A program made the position numbers and the translations under genes. The notes below the pieces were generated by a model. The model was given only the letters and a program-made list of their open reading frames with translations. It was not told the origin of the DNA and did no database searches. A stretch of 64,000 nt of DNA, taken from assembly GCA_000708835.1 (NCBI GenBank), contig DF237307.1, positions 32,120 through 96,119 on the forward strand. The letters are read 5' to 3'. Of the stretch, positions 1-11,253 are shown one piece after another (position 1 is the first letter of the stretch; each line of letters begins with the position of its first letter). The DNA is from Klebsormidium nitens (lineage: Eukaryota; Streptophyta; Klebsormidiophyceae; Klebsormidiales; Klebsormidiaceae).

Positions 1-1139
1 CCTTCTCCACCGCCCGCTCCATGCGAGCAATGGCATCGTAGAGGCACTTGGTGATGTCCAGCAGCGCAATCACCTCGTTGTTCTCAACCACCGGCAGATG
101 CCGGAACTTGCCTGCACGCACCCGCCACACAAGCCCACCCTCAGACCACTCAGACCGCAGCTTCAAAACTTGGGCCCAAGTGAGGACTACGATTTGCAGC
201 ATTACGGGCAAGCCCTGTTGCAACACAATAAAGCGGCAAGCCAACACAAAGTGCTGAGGCTTGTGTCGAGTGACTGTATTCACGGCTGCCAAGGGGAATG
301 TGTTTGCAATCCTACCTGTGACCATAATCTGGAGTGCTTTCACAGCGCTCGACTCCGCCTCCACAAAGCGGGGTTGTCGGGTCATGACATCTGACACGAG
401 AGTCTCGTCCGGGTTCAGGCCCTCAGCAATCACACGGGTGGCAATGTCCTGCAGGCCATGACAAGGATGTCTTGCTGTCTGTGATTGAAGCATCGGGCCG
501 CTCCATGCATTGCCAATTCTAGCCGCCACAAGCAAGAACAATTTCTCTACAAACTTACAAGTGCCTTTCAAACAGTGTGCAGGGGGGGGGTGGTGCACCC
601 GCGCCTGGCCGCCCCTTGGGCGCTGCGCTCCTCCTGACCTTGTCGGTGATGATGCCGCACAGCGATGCACTGGAGTCAGTGAGCAGAGCGGCATCCACGC
701 GCCTGGCAGACATGCTCTGGCACACGGTGGTCACGTTGTGGCTGACCGACACAGTGAGGGCCTTGGACAGCCGCAGCCGCTTCACCGTCCGGTCGCCCAT
801 CGACCTGAAAGGGCAGCGACGCACGCACAAATGAGCCGCGAAAGGCACAGCCCTGATCAGCAGACTTGCGAATCGACGGTGCGACAGTCAGCCTGGCAAA
901 AAGGTGCCAGATGAGCTGACAATGAGCGGGAGCTCGTGCACTCAATGAGGCGGGACTGCAGCAACCAATCTGCATCCGCGCCCTGAACTCCTGCAGGGTG
1001 GTGCAATCTGAGCCCACCTGGGCCCTGGCACAGGACTCTTTGGACCCACTGATTGGGACGTCTTCCTTCTCGACGATGCCCCCGAAGTCTTCCTGGAAGG
1101 TCCCCCCCTCTCATAGTTCCCTGCTGCATACGGATCCAT
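1..1139 (-). CDS. CBS-domain-pair protein, CBSCBSPB (CBS plus PB1) type, 3' part outside window
   Basis: Four exons carry an unbroken frame: 1139-1018, 804-639, 448-316 and 111-1, the last running off the window. Each junction has GT/AG ends and matching phase. The product starts MDPYAAGNYERGG, then a Ser/Arg/Lys-rich stretch, then the first CBS motif (TVKRLRLSKALTV, RRVDAALLTDSS, LCGIITDK), DIATRVIAEGLNPDETLVSD, and the second CBS motif (GKFRHLPVVENNEVIALLD, CLYDAIARMERAVEK). This order and wording match the plant CBSCBSPB family, in which a second CBS pair and a PB1 domain follow; those would lie beyond base 1. CBS pairs usually sense adenine nucleotides, but no ligand can be assigned here. 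The in-frame TTG upstream of 1139 is not used because the first ATG gives a natural N-terminus. Confidence 0.88.
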
Positions 1140-2445
1140 AGGACGCAATCACCAAGCACAAAGCAGAATGGGAGGAAAGCCTGCGAGCGAGAGTGTTGAA
1201 GTAAGGCGCCCGATATGGCCCTAGAAACTCTCCACATTCTATTGCGCGGGCCAGCAGGCTTTGCACCAAGGTTGCAAGGTCCAAGGTCCAGGACCAAGGT
1301 GAGCTTCTCGGGCCAAATCACTGATCAGACTGAGTCTGCGCAGCAGTGGAGGCGAATATCTTCGAAATTCGAAATTTGGTGGGAACAGTGAACTCCACGG
1401 CGACCGGATGCCTGAAATCTGCATGGTTCGAATTTCAGCGACTGGAACTGGTGCCAGAGTCGATACCCCCTTCCATGAAGTCGCCGCGAACCACGTGCTC
1501 ACTTGTAGTTCCACCTAAAGTAGGTAGGTACATAAAATGGAGCAGATACATACCTATTGGAGAAATACATAATATCCATATTAGCATGCCACTTGTCCAT
1601 AACATTGGTTCCCCGTTACCAACGAGGAAGCTCGAGACGCGCGGGACTTATCTGGGTCAAGAATCCAACTTGATAAGTAACGGCGCATGGTAAAACTTAC
1701 TAGGTAACAGGGATATACGCGAGCGGTCAAGTCTAGACTCTGACGTGCAATATCGGACCAGCAAGGTTGCACGGTTGCACCCGCCAAGCTGCTATCTGAG
1801 AACTAGGGACAACAAACCGGTTGAAAAATTCGTCGAACAGGGTTCCAGCCATTTGGGCTGCACCAGCATTCGGTACTAAATGCTTGGCGCGGTCACCCCG
1901 AAGCTGTCTTTTGTCATCACCCGCAGTGAGGCTAGCAGTAAAGGCGCCGGCATCGGCCGGTGTCGCGCGAATTTAATTCAAGATCGAATGTCGCGCGCGG
2001 CCGCGTCGGCGGCGAACAACTAGCCGTGCGAGGAAAAAACAGAAGGCAGCTGGGGGCCTGACGAACGACCGTAACGCTAGTGCAGGCCCAAGAAGAGCTG
2101 GATGGAGGGCTACGACGCGAGCCCGAGAGAGCAGGGAGCATGGGAAGCCGAAGGCGACTGGGCTGAGGCGAGCAGGTAAGTTGAAAGAATTTTGAAGTAT
2201 ACAAGGGTGGGCCAGGGTGGGAAGCGCAAAATTCTTCCTAAGCGGGCGCCATGGCGCCCTTCGAAAGCTCTTCCGAAAATGCACAGGACCAGTGCGGGGT
2301 CTCATGCATTTTTGTGCCGAAAGTTCGGTAGTTCGCAACCGTCCGATTCGAGGTATCGTAATCGGACCAATCAAAAAGTTGTCCACTATCTTCAGTCCAG
2401 AGACAGTGACCTTCGAACCTGATCAACCCAGCTCAGGAGGTTTCC
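1140..2445. other. Intergenic region between divergent CBS protein and recA genes
   Basis: No coding stretch with a recognisable product was seen. The region is AT-richer than the flanking exons, with short direct repeats such as TAGGTAGGTA near 1521 and TTCGAAATTCGAAA near 1360. As the two genes are transcribed away from each other, both promoters should lie here. No TATA box or operator could be fixed with confidence. Confidence 0.5.
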
Positions 2446-4330
2446 ATGATGGCGTCTGGGGCGCTTCAAGTCGCTTGCAGGACAGCAAGGTGATTGTGGT
2501 AGTTGATTGGCTGCCCAGAGGGATTGGTGCTCTAATGCCCAATGTCTCCGAAGAAGTTCATTTGATTCTTTCAAATGGGTGAAGCCCCTCGAAGTTTCTT
2601 TGGAAGATATTGTCCCACAGCGACCTGTTGTAAGCAGCACTTCTGCTCATCAGTGATTGCTGATTGGGAGGAGAATCAAATTCATTTGCAGCGGTTGCTA
2701 CCTGGCATTGTCCTTCTCTTATGCAGGTTGTGATGAAACACAGGCTCTCTCTGATGACACGCAATTTGGTCGCCAATTGGTGGCTGATTGCTGCAGAAAC
2801 ACTCCCGTTGCCTCATTGTTCCTCTCTGTGTACAGTCGCGCCATTGCTATCCCTGGCGCTGCGCACGTGGAGCCGCCGGGCGGCTGCTCCACCTGCCCCG
2901 CGGCGGGCTTCCACTCGCGGAGTGGCGCAGGGGCGCTGCTGCGCCGCAATCCCCGGGGCGCCAGCTTTTGTGTCCCCGATGCCGACCTGCTAGCGGAGCG
3001 GCGCGAGCGCGCTCTGAGTGGGGCCGGGAGCAGCTTCACGGGGGAGAGAACTGGCCTTACAAGGCTCGCCACCAAGCGGATAACGCCTGTGACTTTGGAC
3101 AGGTCAGGGCATGTGGCGCAGCCTTTGCAACCCTTGCTGAAGTCGTGGAGCTGGTGTTTTCCAACATGGGTTCTCTTCCAGATTCCTTGTTGCTGCCCAG
3201 GGGGCTTGGTCGGTGCTTTGCCTTGTGTCCTTGAGCTGTCAGCACGGTGTGATTTTGCGGAGCCAGCCCCGAGGTGGCGTCCATGGTGCTGCAACCGCCC
3301 GCCCTCTCTGGTCCTCGCAAGGGCTTGGGCCGTCTTCTCTCGGCCGTATCTGAGATGCTGGTGGCTGTTGTGTCCCCCCAGGCGGCGCGGTGCGGCGGTG
3401 GCAGCGCGCGCCCCTCGGCGGAGCGCTGCGAGTAGTGCTGCCACCCTGGACAAGGATGCGGGGCAGGACGAATCGCTGGCGGCATCGCGCCGGCGTGCGC
3501 TGGAGGACGCCATGGCGGAGATCAACGCGCAGTACGGCAAGGGTACCGTTACGCGTCTAGGCGCCACGGGCGTGTCCTCTGGGGTGGAGACCTTCCCCAG
3601 CGGCTCGCTGGCGCTGGACTACATCCTGGGGGGTGGGCTGCCGCGGGGCAGGATTGTGGAGGTCTGTAAAAATGATCTTTGTGTTCAGCACACCTCTTCA
3701 GATGAGCCACGCCATGCGTACAGCTTGCTCAGGCCCGTTTCGCGTCTGCTGCCTTTGGACCACCATTTGCAGTTGCCTGCTCTCCCAGGTATTTCTACTA
3801 ACTGCAATGCTTGGCATTCTTTCACCACGCCTGGCGCCCCCCCTGCTGGCTGCCCCCATTCTTGAGCGGTGCCGTCGTGCGCGCAGGTGTACGGGCCGGA
3901 GAGCAGCGGCAAGACAACGCTGGCGCTGCACGCCATAGCGGAGGTCCAGAAGGCGGGCGGCAACTGCCTGCTGATCGATGCGGAGCATGCGTTTGACCCC
4001 GACTACAGCGGCGCGCTGGGCGTGAACATGGACGAGCTGGTCGTGTGCCAGCCCGACAACGGCGACATGGCGCTCAACACCGCGGACCACATGATCCGCT
4101 CCTCCGCCGTTGACCTCATCGTCGTAGACTCCGTCTCTGCGCTTGTGCCCAAGGCCGAGCTCGAGGTGCGGCGCCGCCCCCCTGCCCCCCTGCCATGTCC
4201 TTGTTTGGCAGTCCTGCTGCTGGCTGACTCTCTGTCAGCTGCGCATGTTTGTGTGCCTGGGTGCCTGCCTGCTGCTGACGGCGGTGCGTGCTGCGTGGCA
4301 GGGCGACATTGGGAACCAGCTGGTGGGGTC

Positions 4331-4367
<37 letters not shown>

Positions 4368-5793
4368 GCCAGCAGCGCGTCCAAGGCGCGGTGCACCATC
4401 ATCTTCATCAACCAGATCCGGTTCAAGATCGGCGTCATCTACGGCAGCCCCGAGGTGACCAGCGGCGGCCAGGCCCTCAAGTTCTTTGCGTCGCTGCGCC
4501 TGGAGATCCGCAACACGGGCCGCATCAAGGGCGTGCCCGAGGCCGGCCGCGGCGAGGTGGATGTGGGCATCCGCACCAGGATACGGGTCACCAAGAGCAA
4601 GGTCCGTGCCGGCGGCCCCTCAGCAGTGCGGCACACTCGAGCTGTGCCTGGTCTCAGCCCCGTCTCGGCACAGTGTGGAGGCGGCAATGGACAAGCCGGC
4701 TGTGGCCAGAGTGCTGAGGCTTCTATGGGCCTGCCTGCTGCGCAGTCCCCTGGTGCACTAGGCGGGATCAATCAGCTGTTCCAAGTGGATCCTGTTTACC
4801 AGCTGGCGCTGTGGCTCTGTCTGGTTGCGCCCCCTCCTGGCAGCCCTGTCCTGACGGCCTGCTGTGTGTCGTTGTGGGTGGCAGGTGTCACTGCCGTACC
4901 GCACCGCGGAGCAGGACATCATCTTCAAGGAGGGCATCTCGCACCTGGTATGCGCCCCTGCCCCTCCGCTGGTGCGCCAGCGACCACGCCCCTTTCCGTT
5001 GCTCGTTTTTGTCGCTGGCCTGGTGTTTCGGCGGCAGAGCGGCATGTGCTGCTGTTGACCGCTTGGCTGAATGTGCAGGGATGCATCGTGGACGTGGGCG
5101 AGCTGCTGGGCCTCATTATGAAGAAAGGCGCGTGGTACTCGTACGGCGACACCAAGTGAGCCCCGGCCCCCTGTGACCTGCCCCTGCGGGGCCTCCCCTG
5201 CCCGAAGCTGCCCCGCACCGCCTGCCCCCTCTGTCGCCTTGCAGCCGCCCCAGTGATGGCGCGCCTGCTCACTTGCTGCTTGCGTGCGCAGGATCGGGCA
5301 AGGGCGGGAAAAGGTGGTGGCGTTCCTCAGGGAGAATGACGACATCCGGCAGACCATTGAAAAGGTGAGGCCGTGGAACCCATGAGCATCCTGCCTACGT
5401 CGTCGCAACACGCCTGATGTGTGCCGCCCGCGCCTGCTCGTCGTAAGCTGCTGAGGAGCCGGCCGGTCAGTGCTGTCTGCTGCGAAGCAGAGTCTCCGAG
5501 ATCGAAGGATCAGAGCGCAGCTTTCGAAGGCAGGGGTTGCTCGGGCGCTGGCCTTGACCAGCAAGCACGGGTACGCTTCAACCGCGCAGTGCATGTGGCA
5601 GAAGCAAACCCTGCGCTGTCTGTCTCGACAGGACATTCGGGCCAGGATTGCGCAGGATTCTGCGAGCTCTCAAAACGGGAGGGGGGCGTCCTCAGCGTTT
5701 GTTGCTCCAATGGACTCAAACGGCGGACTAGACGAGCTGCCAACGTACGCGGCTGAGGAGGACCTCGGCTTTGCCTCCGATTCAGAATCGTAG
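2446..5793 (+). CDS. recA: RecA recombinase, probably plastid-targeted
   Basis: Nine exons: 2446-2489, 2836-3102, 3382-3661, 3887-4165, 4302-4601, 4885-4947, 5079-5155, 5292-5364, 5632-5793. They join in phase to 1545 nt, 514 aa. RecA forms ATP-dependent filaments on single-stranded DNA for strand exchange and repair. Visible motifs are the RecA start [17 protein letters not shown], Walker A GPESSGKT (about residues 200-207), Walker B LIVVD (274-278), the loop region [17 protein letters not shown], and GAWYSYGD near the end. The C-terminus is acidic. About 150 residues precede the conserved core; that extension is Ala/Arg/Ser-rich and fits a transit peptide. A bacterial-like RecA in an intron-rich gene implies organelle targeting, and a plastid is more likely than a mitochondrion. 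The first two exons are inferred from phase and splice sites only; exons 3-9 are firm. Confidence 0.93.
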
Positions 5794-7225
5794 CTCGATT
5801 CGGTTGATCCTGTGTAAATGAAGTTGCTGCTTGTACAGTCTAGTAAGCGAGCTCTGTGGGAAAAGGTATTGCCCCGTGTGCAAACAACCGGGCAATTGAA
5901 GGATAGGTGTCCAGCAAGGACAAAAATGTAAAGCGTCAACAAGCCGGCATATGGTAGATGTATCTAGGTCTCATTCGAATCAAAAGAGTATCTTCCCAGC
6001 AGCAAGAATCACTGTCGTTGATCTACTATCTGATTCTTTCGAGTGTTTATAGTGAGAATTCTGAGGCCGTCACTCAGTAGCATTCGTAAATGTGGCTTTT
6101 GGAGTCGAATCCTGTAGGTTGTCGGCTGTCATCTTCAAATCGACTACGTTTTGAAAATTGTTACTTTTCGAAGCAACGATCCGTTAAATGTTCGATGGCA
6201 CTGTTTCATTGCTTGAACTCAATGAGGTTCGGCTACGTAAGTCTTGCAAGTGAGATTCGAAGCATCATGTAGCCTATGCTAAATGCTTGCTTCAATCTGT
6301 AATTGTCAAAAGGCTCCTTCCTTCTAATACTACTGCTTCACATGCATGTAGGATACATGTACGTGACAAACTCGAGGCACACCCTAAACTTGGAGTGCGT
6401 CTCCAGATGCATGCATGACGTTCTCTCTCCAAACGACGACGGTAGCCATGTGGGCCATCAGCTTCCGTGCCAATTGGTTTCTAGTGATGACATACATATG
6501 AATTGCAAATTTTCATTCCTAGATCGTCCCACTTTGACGTTGATCGGTCGACCGTATCCCGTGCTTGATCTGTGAGTCAGACCTCTTCAGTGTCTCGCTA
6601 AGATGACAACATGCCGCATGTCTCAGAAGATGGATACAGCGCCTGGCACCGGCCAGCTTCAATGTGCACGAACGGATGTAGGTAAATCCATCACGATCTT
6701 GTCTTTTACAACGATTGATTGTCAACATCATCAATCAAACATGCTGAACCGTAAACGTTGTGAAACATGTGCAATAAAACTTTGCCAGACGTTGAGACGT
6801 GCATTCAGTCTCGCCATACCTGTAGACGTAGGATAGGTAGTTACTGTGTTTATTAGGCACTGAGGCCTTGCTGATTTCATATGCTGCGCTGGCTGACCAG
6901 ACTCTTAGTTTTATCGCGATCGTCGATTTGATAGCAGTGCTCATCATCGAACGGTGGCGATGCTGTTTTGGCGGGGGGTCCCCCGCGCCCGCGGGGCCGG
7001 ACCCCATGCACTCAACATCATCCATGCGCATTGCAACTCTGACCAGTGCAGCGTGCTGGAGCTAGGAGTAGGCGTGATCTTTCTCAAAAGCTCCACCACC
7101 AAGCTGTCGGGGCGGTGGGCCAAATTCCAAGGCAAGCACGACTTGCATCAATTGGGGATTCTTCAATGAACATCTACATCAGCAGGCGCCTGTAGCTGTC
7201 CTCCATTATTGTCTTGCAACAAGCC
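5794..7225. other. Intergenic region between recA and VTE6
   Basis: AT-rich for most of its length with no recognisable coding segment. A GC island at 6960-7005 (runs of G and C with a GGGGCCGG core) breaks the composition. The VTE6 promoter should be in the last few hundred bases; no core element was identified. Confidence 0.45.
5813..5817 (+). terminator. Polyadenylation motif TGTAA of recA
   Basis: TGTAA, the usual green-algal poly(A) signal, lies 20 bases behind the recA stop codon. The real cleavage site is not visible from sequence. Confidence 0.45.
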
Positions 7226-9994
7226 ATGACGGCCGCTACTTCTATTGAGGGGGTGTCTGCAAGCTTGTGTTTGGCCCCCTCCAATAAGACCAGCACAGGG
7301 CGGCGTCCAGCCTCTCCCTTGCTTTGCCATGCCGCAGGGCACAGCACGGGCCTTGTGAGCGGGGCATCACAGCCTGTGCTTGGTTTCGGGGCTGCTGCCA
7401 GCACACAACAGCACGGCCTCTCCCGCCCACCGGAGGTACTAAAAAGCAGATTGGGGAGCGGCCCTTTTCCCCCCTGTGTGTCCTCCCTGGGCTTTACTGC
7501 ACGGCCCGCCACCTTGCGCTGCTTGCAGGCTGCCATGCCAGGGCGCGCTGGTTCGCACCTGTCCAGCTTATCCTTCCTGACCCTGACCGCGCCAGCCCAT
7601 GCTCCCCAAAACTCACCCACTGCCAAACGCCCAAAGAAGTGCCGGGCTACTTTGGCAGCCAACTTGTCCGCTGTTGCGACGGAGGTGAGCGCTGCCCTGT
7701 GGGCGCAGCCCCCCAGCTGGGCTGCCACCCTGGGCGTGAACGCGGCCGTCTTCTCGCTGGGCTATCCTGTGCTGCGCTCCGGCCTCTCCGCCAGCGGCAT
7801 GGCCAGCTCCTTCCTGCTGGGGGTGGCCGCCTGGAAGGGCTTTGGGCCCCCCGGGTACACCCTGGTGTGCCTCTACTTCCTGCTGGTGAGCCCCACAGCG
7901 CAGCGGACGCACCCCGCCTGGCCCCCCCGTGATGCGCCAGGTGCGGGCCGGTGTGCGCTGCCAGGCAGCCACCCGCCACCAAGCAATCACTGTTCTCACC
8001 AGGATTGAGCTGCGGTGCATGGCAGTGTCAAAATCAAAGTGCCCCTTTCTCCGCAGCCCCCCTCTGAGATGGCCGTTTGAAGTCCATGGCGCCATCGCTG
8101 CGCTACTGTGTCTGAGATGGCCTCCTTCCAGTTGCCCATTCCTGTCTTTCACGCCCCTGTCTTGCCTCCCGCCCTGAGCACCGCTCGCCTGTGTGCAGGG
8201 CACTGCCGTGACCAAGTTGCGGCTGCAGCAGAAGCAAGCGGAGGGCATTGCGGAGCAGCGCAGCGGGCGGCGGGGCCCAGGCAGCGTGGTGGGGTCCGCG
8301 GCGGCGGCGGTGGCGTGCGCTGCGGGGGCCACGCTCGGGGTGGGGGGCGCTGCGGCGGTGCCGCTGTGGCAGCTGGGCTACGTGGCCAGCTTCTGCACCA
8401 AGCTGAGCGACACGACCGCCAGCGAGGTCGGCAAGGCCTACGGCAAAACCACGTGAGCAGCCACACCTCGAGGTGGAGCCGCGCCTCCATGTGGCCCCTG
8501 GCCTGGAATAGCCGTGCGAAGCACTGTGTTCTGGCCTTTGTGGGCCTGCCAGACTCGGAGCTTGGTAGTTGCCCGGGCTCCCGTAGGCCCCAGCCTTTCT
8601 CCGCCCTAGTTGCGCCGCATGAAAGTTGCGCGCTGGCGTGCAGGTACCTGATCACCAGCCTGGCTCTGGTGCCGCGGGGCACGGAGGGGGCGGTCAGTGC
8701 GGAGGGCACGCTGGCCGGCCTGGCGGCAGCAGTGGCGCTGGCGGGGGTGGCCGTGCTAGCGGGGATGGTGAGCCGCACAGCCAGCACGGGACGAAGTTCC
8801 GAGATCCTCCAGAAGTATTCGATAGAGAGTGCAAGGAGGGATGGCTTACAGTCTGAACCAGGCGGTCAATTGTCCAAGGAGAGTGTTGCTTTGTCAAGTG
8901 TGCCACAGTCGACATGGCTCGAGTGTCTACCATAGTTGGAGTGCCGTCTGCTCAGAAGCCGTGGTTTGCTTGGCACTTTCAGTGCAGATTCGTGCCGGCC
9001 TTAATGTGACGAACTGTGCCAGGCCCCACTTCGGTCATTCCGCCTGTGCCCCAGACGCATCTAGAGCAGTCCTTCGAACAGCGCCAGTACAGCACCAGCG
9101 GAGCGCCTGTCATGAACCTGGCTTGCGAGGACGCATCTCAACCACGGGGTCCCATAAAGGACTTGTCCAACGTCAAGCTCGGGCTTTTGCATTCGCCCAT
9201 GCTTAGAGCGGCAAGTTCACCCTGTGTCGCTCGGAGAATTTGGTGGGCCTGAAAATGGAAGCTTTGACTTAACGTTCTCTATCTGCGAGTGGCCTGCTTG
9301 CTTGGTGAGGTGCCCTCTTCCTGAGCCGCTCCCTCTCCCCCGTGTTGTGTGCAGGTGGACGGCACGGGGGCAGTGGTAGCGGTCGTTGCATCGCAGGTGG
9401 CCAACGTGTTCGAGAGCTGGCTGGGCGCCACCAGCCAGGGCAAGGCGGGGCGGGAATGGGTACGTCGCACCCTGCTTGCATTCCGCACCAGTGCCCTCTC
9501 AGTGAGAGACACTCCACAATAGGACAACAGGCGTGCATGTTTGTCTGTGCTTTTACCCGATGACTACTTGCTCTCCACGAGCTGGTTCACTGGGTTCCGT
9601 TTCTCTTCTCCAAGTGGGCCGCGAGTGGGCCAACGGTGGGCAGGGCCACTTGCAGGGCTGCTGCTGGTACGGCGTTCCTGCAACACAGATACAGGCTCAG
9701 CCCCATGTATTCAATTCAAGGATCATGTTGTTGGCAGGCCCTTCTAGCGTGATGTCTGGATGTCTTTGCAAACGAGTCGACAAGCGATTGAGACGTCTTG
9801 AGCATGGGGCTTGTCGACCGCGTCATAGGCGCGCTCCTCTGCGTGACACCCCGCTCTGCTGCTGGAGCGCTGTTGAGGCTGGGCGTGGCGTGTGTCGGGT
9901 GCAGCTGTCCAACGACCTGGTGAACGTGCTCAACATCAGCGTCGGCACCACGGTGGCCATCCTACTGCGAGTCGCACTCCTAGGCCGCAACTAG
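7226..9994 (+). CDS. VTE6: Phytyl-phosphate kinase VTE6 (DUF92/TMEM19 family), plastid membrane
   Basis: Five exons: 7226-7885, 8199-8452, 8644-8767, 9355-9459, 9905-9994. They sum to 1233 nt, 410 aa, with all phases matching. In plants VTE6 makes phytyl diphosphate from phytyl phosphate, recycling chlorophyll-derived phytol into tocopherol and phylloquinone. The first ~140 residues are Ser/Thr/Ala-rich and fit a plastid transit peptide. After that come several hydrophobic segments and the family blocks RRGPGSVVGS (about 244-253), SFCTKLSDTTASEVGKAYGK (284-303), VPRGTEGA and SNDLVNVLNISVGT near the end. ATG 7226 is the first in frame. Exon 1 is long (220 codons), so a small intron inside the transit region cannot be excluded. 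Confidence 0.93.
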
Positions 9995-11253
9995 CGGCCC
10001 ACCCGGGTGGGCTGTCACGGTTGCCAGGGTTGAGAAAGTCCATTGCTGGAGGATCTTTAGAGTGTAATTGTAAAGAGGACACGTGCATTTGGACGCAGAC
10101 AGAGATCAGATTGACATTAAGTCAAGACAAACTTCCAGAAACCGTCACCAAAACCCACATGCTGAGAATTGGATCTGACTGGTAGTTTACCAGCAGCATT
10201 GGTTTATTGCATTAATTGGTCATAGATCGAGAGAACCTCTAAGAGCTTGGGGCACCTCAAAACTTTCCACCAAGAATGAGTACTGATCGTCATTGTGGCA
10301 CGTTCGTGCGACTATGTTTGGCCCGGGCCACTATGAACCTGCAATCATTTTTGGCCCGGTACGTCCACTAATATAGAAGAGTAATGATTTCGTTCTCCGT
10401 ACATGTTCGTTGCGCCTTCCATACATATTGAACGGTGCCACACGGGTCATTCTCTGTCGCATGTGACACGGTAATGCATTTGCATCCATCATGAAAGGTG
10501 CATTAAATGCACAACAGCATGGCCGGCATGTGAACATATTGCATCGGCCATATACATGCCTAGGCCGCAAGCAAGCCCTTTACATGGCACGATGATCATG
10601 CTGTTGTTCGAAGTTCACCGGCCAGCTATCAAAGCATGCTGATTGGATGCCAGTGTGCGCTGCACAACCATGCCGCATAGTTGCAGTACTGTGAGGGGGC
10701 CGCCCCTTTGATAGATTGTTGCAGGGCAATCTTCCGTGCTTGCACGAGAACCTCAAGGGCATCCGATCTGAACAGATCCCAAAGCAAGTGGCTGCACAAA
10801 CGTCTCACGAAACGATCATTGACTGGATATCGTGAATCGTTATAGAAGGATCAATTGAAAGTGCTGTTAGCCTCTAGAGTTACAACACCAACCTAGTAGG
10901 ACTTTACTAGGAGAAGGCTCTTGATCGTACTGAATGTAAGCACCAACGAAAACGGCAACTTGAACACACAAGACACACATACCGTAACGCTAGATTCATC
11001 GGCTCTGCCTCCCTCCGTCAAACATAAGCGACGGTATTAGTACATGTACCTGTACCAGTGGTGATCAGTATGACAACTCTCGATTTGATAAATAGGCCTA
11101 CCTAAAGTACAAGCTTCCTCCGCAGTGTCCTGCACTGTCTCCCCATGCCCAATCTGACGAGACGCTCGCCCCGCAGTTGATCAACGCGTGGAGCGGCTCG
11201 GCCCCCCGGCCGTGCCGCCTTTCAGCCCCGCGCTCCCCAACACTGGGGCTGCG
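9995..11253. other. Intergenic region between convergent VTE6 and TON2 genes
   Basis: AT-rich; it should hold the 3' ends of both genes. On the minus strand a TGTAA at 10880-10884 could serve the TON2 gene, which would give a 3' UTR near 370 bases. No further gene, tRNA or repeat array was seen. Confidence 0.45.
10063..10073 (+). terminator. Paired TGTAA polyadenylation motifs of VTE6
   Basis: Two TGTAA copies one base apart (10063-10067 and 10069-10073) lie about 70 bases behind the VTE6 stop codon. Confidence 0.5.

Noticed and set aside
2719-3567. Open frame of 282 codons on the minus strand across the 5' part of recA
   Set aside because: It is antisense to phase-consistent recA exons, has no similarity I recognise, and long antisense frames are expected in GC-rich coding DNA.
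6955-7010. GC island in AT-rich DNA as a possible small gene or transferred segment
   Set aside because: Only about 50 bases long, with no frame or structure beyond G and C runs.
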